A program made the position numbers and the translations under genes. From assembly GCF_900660635.1 (NCBI RefSeq), contig NZ_LR215031.1:62001-126000 (forward strand): DNA of 64,000 nt, given 5' to 3'. The DNA is from Mycoplasmopsis gallopavonis (GTDB lineage: Bacteria; Bacillota_I; Bacilli_A; Mycoplasmatales; Metamycoplasmataceae). Shown here one piece after another: positions 1 through 10,796 of the stretch; within the stretch, counting starts at the first letter, position 1; every line of letters starts with the position of its first letter. Below the pieces are notes generated by a model. That model searched no databases and was not told the origin of the DNA. It saw nothing but the letters and a program-made list of their open reading frames with translations.

Positions 1-616
1 CATTTGGATGCTTAATTTTATGAATTGTAGCATCAATAACCTCGCCAAGATTATGTGGTGGTAAATCAGTTGCCATTCCACTTGCAATTCCCTTTGCACC
101 ATTAACTAAAATATTTGGAAAAAGAGACGGTAAAACTGCTGGTTCAATTTCTGAATCATCAAAGTTTGGAACAAAATTCACTGTTCCTTTTTTAATATCT
201 CCAAGTAAATATTGTGCAACTTTAGCCATTTTACTTTCGGTGTAACGCATTGCAGCGGGACCATCATCATCGATTGAACCGATATTTCCGTGCATATCAA
301 GCAATGGAATATTATTTTTTCAAGGCTGAGCCATATAAACCATCGCATCATAAACTGAACTATCTCCATGTGGATGATACTTACCAATAACATCACCAAC
401 AACTCTAGCTGACTTTTTATATTGTTTGTCATATTCTAGTCCCAAACCAAACATAGAATACAAAATCCGTCTTTGCACAGGTTTTAATCCATCCCGCACA
501 TCTGGTAACGCTCTTTGTTGAATAACATATTTTGAATATCTACTAAAACGATCTGAAATGATCTTATCTAATGATTCATTAATAATTTTATTAATTACAT
601 TCTCTTGGTTTTTCAT
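1..616 (-). CDS. parC: DNA topoisomerase IV subunit A, N-terminal part (cut by window edge)
   Basis: ParC is the DNA-cleaving subunit of topoisomerase IV, which decatenates daughter chromosomes with ParE. The visible 205 codons hold the family N-terminus: [18 protein letters not shown], then [12 protein letters not shown], and the quinolone-pocket segment [18 protein letters not shown]. The wording RYSKYxIQxRALPD and [11 protein letters not shown] favours ParC over GyrA. The quinolone-contact positions read Ser (E. coli Ser80 equivalent) and Asp (Glu84 equivalent), so no classical resistance substitution is visible. ATG at 616 is chosen because AAGGAGTGGGG lies just before it; the GTG at 622 overlaps that ribosome site. 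The gene runs off the left edge, so the catalytic tyrosine is only partly covered and the C-terminal domain is absent from view. A parE partner would be expected outside the window. Confidence 0.93.
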
Positions 617-794
617 CCCCACTCCTTAATTAGTCTTTTTTTAATTATATTTTAAATTTTATTTTTTTAAATTTTGAAACAAATTACCACCACTATAAAC
701 AAGAAAAAAGAATTACATATTTAACTTTTTAATGTAAAATATAGATATTAAAAAACTCTTTTAATACAATTTAAAAACAAAAGTAAAATAACTT

Positions 795-800
795 TATAAT
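795..800 (+). promoter_or_regulatory. -10 box of the small basic peptide gene
   Basis: TATAAT lies 26 bases upstream of the ATG at 827, leaving room for a short leader with the ribosome site AAAAGGAT. No convincing -35 hexamer is visible, as is usual in mycoplasmas. The 210-bp gap between parC and this gene carries the divergent promoters and nothing else recognised. Confidence 0.55.
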
Positions 801-826
801 CAAACACTAAACAGAAAAGGATAAAA

Positions 827-937
827 ATGCGTAAAGTAGTAAGATTAAAAAATAAATTACGTGCTGAAAAAAGAGCTAAAAAAGTAGCTAAAGAACAAGC
901 TAGAGATAAAAGAAGAGCAGAAAGAGCAGCAGAGTAA
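827..937 (+). CDS. 36-residue highly basic peptide, function unknown
   Basis: A short reading frame beginning MRKVVRLKNKLRAEKRAKK and ending RRAERAAE. About half of its residues are Lys or Arg, with regularly spaced Ala/Glu, so it should form a single amphipathic basic helix and probably binds RNA or ribosomes (inference). It has its own TATAAT box, a ribosome site AAAAGGAT seven bases before the ATG and a strong terminator 25 bases after the stop, so it is a self-contained transcription unit rather than a chance frame. I do not recognise the family. The composition resembles small ribosome-associated proteins, but no specific ribosomal protein can be named. Confidence 0.65.
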   Translation: MRKVVRLKNKLRAEKRAKKVAKEQARDKRRAERAAE

Positions 938-962
938 TTTTACTTATCAATCAATAATACTT

Positions 963-991
963 TCACCAATTCTAAAATTGGTGATTTTTTT
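963..991 (+). terminator. Intrinsic terminator after the 36-residue peptide gene
   Basis: Perfect 8-bp stem TCACCAAT / ATTGGTGA with a six-base loop, followed by seven T. It ends the short transcript from the promoter at 795. Confidence 0.85.
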
Positions 992-1077
992 GTTTTCTAT
1001 TTTAGTAAAAAGTTAATTTTTGATTATAAAAAGCTATTTTTTTACACTTTTTACTAAAAAAGTATAAAATCTATACT

Positions 1078-3069
1078 ATGAGTATATATAAATTACATAC
1101 TGATTATGCACCAAGCGGAGATCAGCCAGCGGCAATTCAAAAAATTACTGAAAATATTCGAAACGGAGTGGATGAACAAGTTCTTCGGGGAGTAACTGGA
1201 AGTGGTAAAACTTTTACTATTGCCAATGTTATTAAAAACTTCGATCGTCCTGTTATTGTCTTATCACATAATAAAACACTTGCTAGTCAACTTTATAGCG
1301 AGTTAAAATCTTTTTTTCCTGAAAATGCTGTTGAATATTTTATTAGTTATTTTGATTATTTCCGACCTGAAGCGTATTTACCTACCACAGATACTTATAT
1401 TGAAAAAGATTCTAAAACTAATGAACAAATTGAAATTTTGCGTTTAAGTGCTTTAAATTCTTTAACAACTCGTAAAGATGTTATTGTTGTTGCGAGTGTT
1501 AGTGCTATTTATGGTGCTTTAAATCCAGAAGTGTATCGAGAATCTTTCTTTCCAATTTTTCAAGGTCAAGAAATTTCAATTAAAGATCTTGGGTATAAAT
1601 TAATTGAAATTCAGTATGCTCGTAATGATATTGATTTAAAATCTGGAACTTTTAGCGTTAAGGGTGATTTAGTTTGAATTCAACCCGCTGACAAAGAGGA
1701 TGTCGCATTACGAATTTCCTTTTTTGGAGATCAAATTGATGAGATTGCTTTGGTTGATCCTTTAACCAAAGATGTTCAAAAGAAAGTTAAAATTTACACA
1801 ATTACACCCGCAACTGAGTATGCAACTGGATTTAATGTTTATGAAGAAATCATTCCTAAAATTTTAAAAGAACTTGATAAAAGAGTTGTCGAGTTAAATA
1901 AAGACGGAAAACTTCTTGAAAGTACAAGACTTAATCAAAGAGTTAAAAACGATGTTGATGATATGGCTGAATTTGGGCAATGTAAGGGAATTGAAAATTA
2001 CTCAATGTACCTTGATAAAAGAGATTTTGGTGAAAGACCTTTCACTATTCTTGATTACTTTCCAAAAGATTCATTAATGTTTATCGATGAATCACACATG
2101 TTTATTCCGCAATTAAACGCAATGTATAAAGGTGATCGTTCAAGAAAAGAAGCACTAGTTGATTATGGTTTTCGTCTTCCAAGTGCCTTGGAAAACCGCC
2201 CACTAAAATTTGACGAATGAGAAACTGATTTTAAATTTAAAAAAGTTTTTATTTCAGCTACTCCTGGTGATTATGAAATTGATCGCCAAAATGAAATTAT
2301 TCCTCTCTATGTTCGTCCAACTGGTTTATTAGATCCAGAAATTATTATTAGACCAACTAAAAATCAGGTCGAAGATATTTATAACACCATCATTGAGCAA
2401 AGAGCAAAAAATGAACGAACAATTATTTTAACAGTCACTAAAAGAATGGCTGAGGAACTTTCAACTTTTTTAATTGAAAAAGGAATTAAAGCTGCATATA
2501 TTCACTCTGAACATAATACTTTTGTTAGAAATGAAATTCTAAGAAAACTTAGATTGGGTATTTATGAAGTTGTAGTTGGAATTAACTTATTAAGAGAAGG
2601 AATTGACTTACCTGAAGTCTCAAAGGTTTTAGTTCTTGATGCGGACAAAGAAAGTTTCATGCGGAACACACGAAGTTTAATCCAAATTGTCGGAAGAGCC
2701 GCTAGAAATGCCAGTGGTCAAGCAATTCTCTATGCAGATAAAATCACTAAAAGTATGCAAGAGTGTATCGAAGACAATCAAATGAAACGTAAGCTCCAAA
2801 TAGCTTACAATATTAAAAATAAAATCACTCCGCAAACTATTATCAAAGCTATTCCAGAACCAATTCATGGACATGATGTTATGAATGCAGTTGAACTTTT
2901 ACTAAGTAAAAGTCAAGACGGAAAAAATATTAAAACTAAAACAGATAAAAAATCAAAAGAAGAAGTGATTAAACAAATTAAAGAACAAATGAATCAAGCT
3001 GCCAAAGAACTTGATTACGAACGTGCAATTGAACTTAGAGATATACTTTTAGAATTGCAAAATAGTTAG
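1078..3069 (+). CDS. uvrB: UvrABC excinuclease subunit B
   Basis: UvrB is the damage-verification helicase of nucleotide excision repair; it is loaded by UvrA and then recruits UvrC. The 663-residue frame (TGA read as Trp) has Walker A GVTGSGKT at about residue 38, the beta-hairpin/DNA-wedge region [16 protein letters not shown] at about 87-102, the Walker B-like box FIDESH at about 340, helicase motifs including [12 protein letters not shown] and QIVGRAARN, and a C-terminal UVR coiled coil ([13 protein letters not shown]) that contacts UvrC. Length matches the family. TATAAAAT at 1063-1070 lies only seven bases before ATG with no Shine-Dalgarno, suggesting a leaderless message. The next gene follows after nine bases, and uvrA lies one gene downstream, giving a repair operon. 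Confidence 0.97.
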
Positions 3070-3078
3070 GAGGAGAAA

Positions 3079-3561
3079 ATGCTTTTTTCTTATCAACAAA
3101 TCAAAAATAATGAAGATGGTGTGTTAGGATATACTCTCGATGTTTATTCAATCCACACAGCTTTTATTAAAATTTTTCAAAAATTCTTAAAGAATAAAGT
3201 TGATTTACAACTTTATTCTAAATTAACAACAAATAACTTCGAAACAAATCGTAATTATTCAAAAATATTAAATGAATATGGATATTACTTGTCTTTCTTT
3301 ATTCAAAATTTAGAATACAATCAAAATGATAAACAAATCAAGCAAACCTTACAAGCACTCAAACAAACAGATCATGAAAATATTAAAAAACGTCAGGAGC
3401 TAATTCAAACTATTTTTGGGTTATTTAACCTAAAAGGAAGAGCTAAGGATTTAATCACTTTAACAGAACATTTTGTGTGATTAAATCCAGAAGAACAAGA
3501 ACAATTAACAAAAATGAGTTTTGATCTAGAACCTGTTAATGGTTGTGATTTACCTCAATAA
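3079..3561 (+). CDS. Unknown 160-residue protein between uvrB and uvrA
   Basis: Begins MLFSYQQIKNNEDGVLGYTL after a strong ribosome site (GGAGGAG) that overlaps the end of uvrB, and stops nine bases before uvrA, whose own ribosome site (AAGGAG) directly follows the stop. It has one TGA-coded Trp near residue 134. No signal peptide, membrane segment or recognised motif is visible; it is mixed charged/hydrophobic and looks like a soluble, mostly helical protein. Tight co-transcription with both excinuclease subunits suggests a role linked to repair or simply operon hitch-hiking; neither can be decided from the sequence. Confidence 0.8.
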
Positions 3562-3570
3562 AGGAGCTTT

Positions 3571-6417
3571 ATGTCAAAAAATACTGACTGACTAACAATT
3601 CAAGGAGCAAGAGAAAACAATCTTAAAAATATTTCACTTACTATTCCAAAAAATAAACTTGTAGTTTTTACTGGATTAAGTGGTAGTGGAAAAAGTTCAC
3701 TTGCTTTTAATACAATTTACGAAGAAGGAAGACGAAGATATGTTGATTCATTAAGTTCTTATGCCAGAATGTTTCTAGGTGGAACTAAAAAACCGGATGT
3801 TGATAAAATCGAAGGGCTAAGTCCCGCTATTAGTATTGAACAAAAAACCGTTCACAACAACCCTAGATCAACTGTCGGAACAATCACAGAACTTTATGAT
3901 TATTTTAGATTACTTTATTCAAGAGTAGGTGCTGCATACTGTCCAAATCATAACATTGAAATTACTTCCCAAACAACTAAGGATATTTTAATGCGTCTTT
4001 TTGAGCTTCCTGCAAATACCAAAATTATCATTTATGCTCCTGTAGTTGAAGCTCAAAAAGGAACACACGCTAAGTTGCTTGAAAAACTCAAAAGTGAAGG
4101 TTATTTAAGAGCTAAAATTGATGGTGAAATTTATTCAATTGATGAACCAATTGAATTAGATAAAAATATTAAACATAGCATTGATTTAATTATCGATCGA
4201 ACCACAATCGAAGAAAAAAATACCGAAAGAATAGCAGCTGCAATTGATATTGCTTCTGAAAAAACTAACGGATTAGTTAAAATTGAAAATTTTGACACTA
4301 AAGAAATTAACCAATATTCAAAAACCTATTCTTGTATTTATAGAGATTTTAATTTACCTAAAATTGAAACTCGACTATTTTCATTTAATTCACCGCAAGG
4401 AATGTGTGAAAACTGTAAAGGTCTTGGGATTGAATATAAAGCCGATATTGATTTAATTATTCCTGAAAAATGACGAACAATCAATGAAGGTGCAATTAAA
4501 TATTATGAAAATATGATTGGGACACAAAATGTTGAATGACAAGAATTCCAAGCCCTCATTAATTTTTACAATATTGATCTAAATACACCAATTTCAGAAC
4601 TTACTAAAAAGCAACTTGATATTTTGGCCTGAGGATCTCCGGATAAAATCGATCATGTTATCGTTACAGAAAACAATACATTCAGACGTTCAAAAGAAAT
4701 TGAAGGAATTGCGGCAAAAATTGAAAGAATGTACTTCCAAACAACTAGTGACCGCAGAAGAGAATATTTTAGTAAATATATGTCATCTGTTGCTTGTCAT
4801 ACCTGTGGTGGTTCTCGTCTAAAAAAAGAAGCTCTTGCCGTTAAAATCGGTGGTTTAAATATTTTTGAATACACCCAAAAATCAATTGGTGAAAGTTTAG
4901 AATTTACAAATCAAGTTATGGATAAATTTGATGAAAATCAGAAACAAATTTCAAACTTAATTACCAAGGAGATTTTAGATCGTTTAAGTTTTCTTAAAAA
5001 TGTCGGTTTAGATTATCTTTCACTTGATCGGACAGCTGAAACATTAAGTGGTGGAGAAGCACAAAGAATTAGGTTAGCTACTCAGATTGGTTCAAACCTC
5101 TCAGGAGTGCTTTATGTTCTTGACGAACCTTCAATTGGTCTTCACCAAAAAGACAACGATCGTTTAATTGAAGCTCTTAAAAAGATGGTCGATTTAGGAA
5201 ATACTTTAATTGTTGTTGAACACGATGAAGACACAATGTATGCAGCTGATTTTATTGTCGATATTGGACCAAAAGCTGGTGTACATGGTGGAGAGGTAGT
5301 TGCAGCCGGAACTCTTAATGATATTGCAAGCAATCCTAATTCAATCACTGGTAAATATTTATCTGGTGAATGAACTATACCTGTTCCAAGTGTTCGTCGG
5401 GACGGAAATGGTAAGTCAATTAAAATCAAAGGAGCAAAAGAAAATAATCTTAAAAATCTCACCGTTGATATCCCTCTTGGTAAATTAGTAGCGGTAACTG
5501 GTGTTTCAGGGAGTGGAAAAAGTACTTTAATTAATGAAATTTTAGTTACAGGAATTCAACAAATGCTTGGTCTAGCAGAAGGATTAAATCACAAACGAGT
5601 TAATGTTGAATCAATTCAAGGGCTAAAAGAAATTGATAAAGTTGTCCCTGTTTCACAAAGTCCAATTGGTAAAACCCCAAGAAGTAACCCAGCTACTTAC
5701 ACCGGAGTTTTTGATGAAATTAGAGATATTTTCGCAAATGTTTTAGAAGCTCGTACTAGAGGATACTCAAAAAGCCGTTTTAGTTTTAATGTTGACGGTG
5801 GTCGTTGTGAAAAATGTTCCGGTGATGGTTTCTTAAAAATCGAAATGCACTTTTTACCTGATGTTTTTGTTTCTTGTGATCAATGTGATGGTAAAAGATA
5901 CAATAAAGAAACTTTAGATATTAAATACCACAATAAAGATATTTCTGATGTTTTAAATATGACTGTTGAAGAAGCGATTGACTTTTTCGATTCCAAAAGT
6001 AAAATTGTTGAAAAACTTCGCATTTTAAGCGAGGTAGGTCTTGATTATATCCGTCTTGGACAAATGTCAACAACTTTAAGTGGTGGTGAGGCACAAAGAA
6101 TCAAACTTGCTACTTATTTACAAAAGAAAGCAACAGGAAAAACAATTTATGTTCTTGATGAACCAACCACTGGTTTACACATTCACGATGTTCAAAAATT
6201 AATCAAAATTTTAAATAATATTGTCGATAATGGTGATACTGTACTTGTAATTGAACACAACTTAGATGTAATTAAATGTGCTGACTGAATTATTGATTTA
6301 GGACCTGATGGTGGTAAAAATGGTGGTCAAGTGGTTGTTCAAGGAACACCAGAACAAATTGTTAATACTCAAAAAGGATATACTGCTCAATATCTGAAAA
6401 AAATGCTTCCAAACTAG
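3571..6417 (+). CDS. uvrA: UvrABC excinuclease subunit A
   Basis: UvrA is the ATP-dependent damage sensor that dimerises and loads UvrB. The 948-residue frame contains two ABC ATPase halves: Walker [10 protein letters not shown] near residue 33 and GVSGSGKST near 645; signatures [12 protein letters not shown] and [12 protein letters not shown]; Walker B regions [10 protein letters not shown] and [10 protein letters not shown]. The zinc-binding cysteine pairs are present: MCENCKG and CHTCGG in the first half, and CEKCSGDG plus CDQCDG in the second. Length is normal. Start ATG follows AAAGGAGCTTT. No intrinsic terminator is evident before hprK, which has its own TATAAT box at 6451-6456. Confidence 0.98.
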
Positions 6418-6483
6418 TTTTTTCTTTGCTTTGTTCTTTTATGAAAAAGATATAATTAAACTAATATAAGAATAAGGAGAGTA

Positions 6484-7437
6484 ATGTCTAGAAGAAGTCA
6501 TGAAAAAATTAATGTTTCAAAAATCATTAAGTTTTTTGATTTAAATATTATTAATAAAGATAACCCAAATCTTGAATATAACTACATTTCAGAGCCCGCT
6601 ATTAAAAGAGTGGGTCTTGAACTTAGTGAATTAATTCGTTCAGAACGCCTTTCTTTAAATGTGATTTCTTGAGGAACAAGTGAATCACTTTGATTTGCTC
6701 AAATTGGAAAAAAAAGAGCATTACATTCTCTTCGCCATGTTTTTAGTCAAAAACCACCAATTGTCATTCTTTCAAAAGGGGTTAATAAACCTGCATTAGC
6801 TTGAATCGTTGAAGTTGCAAATGAATACAATGTTCCAGTTGCCTTAACTTCAACTTCTTCGTCAATTATTTCAACAGTTATTGGTTCTTATTTAAACGAT
6901 CACTTTGCCGAAGAAATTCAAGTGCATGGTAGCTTAGTTTTAATTGGAGCAACTGGTGTATTAATCACAGGAGCTAGTGGAGTTGGTAAATCAGAAGCAG
7001 CTTTAGAATTAATTCAGAAGGGTCACATCTTAATTGCTGATGATGCCGTGTTGATTAAAGATAGTGGAAATTTATTTATTGGTCGCTCACCTCGATTAAT
7101 TCAAGATTTGCTCGAAGTTAGAGGAATTGGTTTAATTAATGTTAAAGAAACCTATGGAATTACTAAAACTGGTAAATCTTCAATTATTGATTTAGTTGTA
7201 GAATTAGTTCAACAAGATAAGCAAAACGAACTCGATCGCTTAGGAACGGAAATTATTAAGTACCCAATTTTTGGTCGTTACATTAGAAAAATTAGAGTTC
7301 CAATTAAGCAAGGAGGATCCGCTGCAACCTTGATTGAAGCAGCCGTAAATGCTTACTTATCTTGAAAAGATGGTAAAAATCCAATTGACGATCTTTATAA
7401 AAGAAGAAAACAAGAAGAGGAGGAAAATGATGAGTAG
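6484..7437 (+). CDS. hprK: HPr(Ser) kinase/phosphorylase
   Basis: HprK phosphorylates and dephosphorylates Ser46 of the phosphotransferase carrier HPr, linking sugar uptake to metabolic state. The 317-residue protein has the family Walker A GASGVGKS at about residues 163-170, a DDAVLI box, and the K/P signature EVRGIGLINVKETYG near 218. The start ATG has a good ribosome site (AATAAGGAGAG) and its own promoter box TATAAT at 6451. Its last codons overlap the start of lgt by 11 bases, so the two are translationally coupled. The very acidic tail QEEEENDE is a lineage-specific extension. Confidence 0.96.
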
Positions 7438-8401
7438 TAATCTTGGGCCTTTATATGTTCCTGCTTCAGCTATTAGAGAAGGTGAACCAACTATTTTATT
7501 TCAAATTGGTTCATGAAGCATGAATGTTTATTCATTAGCAATTATGCTTGGTTTTATTTGTTCAATTTTATCAATCGTATACTTTTGATACCGTGAAAAA
7601 TATTCATTTGATATCTTATTAACTTTAATCATTATTACAGTACCATCATCAATTATTGGTGCTAGACTTGCGTTTATTATCGAACAAGCAATTTATGGTG
7701 GCACTCTCACAAGGTGATGAGCAATTTGAGAAGGTGGTTTAAGTATTCAAGGTGGAATTATCTTGACAATAATTTTAGATTTACTTTACCTTTACTCAAA
7801 ACGAAAAGTCGTAGATGTTAGAAAAGCTGCAAGTTTAATTATTCCAACAATTTTAATTGGTCAAGTCGCAGGACGTTGAGGAAACTTTTCAAACCATGAA
7901 GTTTACGGTAAAATCGATTGAACAGGTGCTTCTTCATTAATTTTTGGTAAAGCTTTTGCTTCTCAAATGTATATTGCAGATAATTACACAAATGCATTAG
8001 GATTAGAAGGGGCATACCGTTATCCATTATTCCTTTACGAAGGAATTGCTAACTTAATTGGTTATTTACTTATCGTTTGAGTGTTCAATTTATTTTGAGT
8101 ATTCAAACCAGGTGTTACAGCTGGTCTTTACTTAATTTGATACGGAATTGTACGGATCGCAATGGAACCAATGCGTCAAGAAAGTTATCAATTATATTCA
8201 AACATCGCTCTATTCTTTGTGATTTTAGGTAGTTTTATTGCAATTTACTATCAATTCTTTGGGGTTGTAAAATACATTAGAACTAAACGTAATTATGAGT
8301 ATCAAAATCCAGAATTTTATAATGCTCACGTTGATGCAACTTCATTTAAATATTTTTACTTTAAAATTAAAACTTGATTACCAGCTAAAGCTAGAAACTA
8401 A
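7427..8401 (+). CDS. lgt: Prolipoprotein diacylglyceryl transferase
   Basis: Lgt transfers diacylglyceryl from phosphatidylglycerol to the lipobox cysteine of prolipoproteins, the first step in maturing surface lipoproteins such as those at 21971, 26319 and 29848. The 324-residue product has at least seven hydrophobic segments and the family motifs EGGLSIQGGI (around residue 104) and GQVAGRWGNFSNHEVYG (around 145). Two adjacent ATG codons (7427, 7430) could start it; AGGAGGA lies just before both. It overlaps hprK. Its terminator hairpin downstream is split by an IS3-family insertion. Confidence 0.95.
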
Positions 8402-8405
8402 AAGC
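8396..8405 (+). terminator. Left arm of the lgt terminator, split by an IS
   Basis: AACTAAAAGC here pairs perfectly with GCTTTTAGTT at 9682-9691, which is followed by a T-rich run. Removing the IS at 8411-9678 and one 4-base duplication restores a 10-bp stem with a TCTT loop directly after lgt. The IS therefore landed in the terminator loop. Confidence 0.8.
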
Positions 8406-8410
8406 TCTTG

Positions 8411-9678
8411 TAAACTAGGACAATAAAAATTAACATTCCTTCGAATGTTAATTTTTTATATTTTTAAAGGAGAAAAAATGGGTAAACATTTTACAGAAGA
8501 ACAAGAAAAAGAAATTTATAATACATTTTTTCAATTAGGCAAAAAGTATGCAATTGAACTTATGTATAAATATGGTGCAAAAGCAAAAGATAAATATGTG
8601 AAAGCAAGATTACGAGGAATATTAAAACATTATAATTGTAATATGAATAAAAAACCAAGAAAGCCTGGAAGTGGTAGGTCAAGAAAAGTGAAAGAACAAG
8701 ATATAAATTGAGACATTTTTACACGAGAAGATTTAATTGAAATTGCAAAAAGATATAGAGAAATTACAAGAGATAAATTTAAAACAGAGAAAGTTCAAGA
8801 GGCATCAAATATTAATATGGCTTCGTATAAACTTGCTATTTTGTTGTATCTTTGTAGACAAACAATATCCAAACATAAAAGAAATAATTTTGCTCCTAGA
8901 ATTAAATCCAGAAAAATAAAGTACCAAGACTTGATTATTGATTCATTTAAACAAAATAGATCTAAATATGGTAGACAAAAATTAAAATATTTTATCTTAA
9001 AGCACTATAAAATAGACATAAACGAAAGAACTCTAGGAAGATATATGAATGCCTTAGGTTTATTTTGCAATATCAGAAAAAGAAAAAAATTAAAAGAAGT
9101 AAAGAACACATCTGTCATAAAAGAAAACATTGTGAATAGAGATTATAACGATGTATATAACAGAAATATATATGCTACTGATGTAACATATCTCCCAGCG
9201 ACAAAAGATGCGATAAACAATAATGTTTATCTTTCAGTAGTGATTAAACATAAAACTAAAGAAATAATTAGTTTTTCTCTTTCCAAATTTAATGATTCAA
9301 AATTAATTTACAAAACATTTGAAAATGTTGATTTTGAAAAAAGTTTTATACTACATTCAGATCATTGCTCAACTTATACATCTGATGATTTTTCTCGTTT
9401 TATTCAAAATAAAGGTGGAATAATTTCACTTTCAAAAGTAGGAAATAGTTTAGATAATAGAGTTGTGGAATATTGATTTTCAAATTTAAAAACTGAATTA
9501 ATTAGAGATTTAAATATCAAAGCTATGACTTTGAGTGAACTAGAAAAAGTGATATCTAATTATGTTCATTGATACAATAAATTTAGAATTCAATCATGTT
9601 TGAATTGAAAAACCCCATACGAATATAGTATGGAGCTATCCAATTTAATAAATTGTTAATTTTTTCTGTCCTAGTTTA
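8411..9678 (+). mobile_element. IS3-family element, copy 1
   Basis: Ends are TAAACTAGGACA and TGTCCTAGTTTA, a 12-bp inverted repeat, and the flanks carry the direct repeat CTTG (8407-8410 and 9679-9682). One transposase frame fills it. Just inside the left end, AAAATTAACATTC / GAATGTTAATTTT forms a 13-bp hairpin with a T-rich tail before the transposase ribosome site. Two further copies occur at 11795 and 28470; copy 1 is the most divergent of the three. Confidence 0.93.
8478..9659 (+). CDS. IS3-family transposase (copy 1)
   Basis: DDE transposase that cuts and joins the IS ends. In the mollicute code it is one uninterrupted 393-residue frame rather than the usual orfA/orfB pair joined by frameshifting. 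The N-terminal third is a helix-turn-helix/basic region (KPRKPGSGRSRK). The integrase core has ATDVTY (first Asp, near 230), HSDHCSTY (second Asp) and DNRVVEYW (Glu), followed by the C-terminal WYNKFRIQSCLNWKTP seen across the IS150-like branch. Start ATG follows AAAGGAG. Relative to copies 2 and 3 it has several substitutions (for example Tyr for Asp near residue 25). No disruption is visible, so it may be active. Confidence 0.92.
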
Positions 9679-9681
9679 CTT

Positions 9682-9691
9682 GCTTTTAGTT
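9682..9691 (+). terminator. Right arm of the lgt terminator
   Basis: GCTTTTAGTT followed by TTATTTATAT; complementary to 8396-8405 on the other side of the IS. Confidence 0.75.
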
Positions 9692-9729
9692 TTATTTATA
9701 TAAAAAATAAAAAGGAGATTTATTAATTT

Positions 9730-10652
<923 letters not shown>

Positions 10653-10653
<1 letters not shown>

Positions 10654-10682
10654 ATATCAAGTTTCAACTTGATATTTTTTAT
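10653..10682 (+). terminator. Intrinsic terminator after trxB
   Basis: Perfect 11-bp stem AATATCAAGTT / AACTTGATATT with a two-base apparent loop (physically a four-base loop) and a six-T tail, starting at the stop codon. Confidence 0.85.
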
Positions 10683-10740
10683 TATTTTCAAAAAGTATGT
10701 AATAAATTACATTAATTTTTCTCTTTTTTGGTATATTAAA

Positions 10741-10765
10741 TTACCTTTTTAAAAATTAAAGGTAA
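10741..10765 (+). promoter_or_regulatory. Inverted repeat in the prs promoter/leader
   Basis: TTACCTTT and AAAGGTAA form an 8-bp inverted repeat around an A/T core, 32 bases before the prs start and directly after the -10-like TATATTAAAT at 10732. Its position suits an operator or a weak leader hairpin; no regulator can be named. Confidence 0.4.
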
Positions 10766-10796
10766 AATAAAAGTGATAATCGAGATAAGGACAAAA

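Noticed and set aside
1675-1677. In-frame TGA codons as stops or pseudogene signals
   Set aside because: They occur at conserved Trp positions in nearly every gene (uvrB, uvrA, lgt, lysS, fusA), so the TGA = Trp code applies.
10773-10796. Upstream start for prs giving eight more residues
   Set aside because: No ribosome site precedes it, whereas AAGG precedes the ATG at 10797, where family-like sequence begins.
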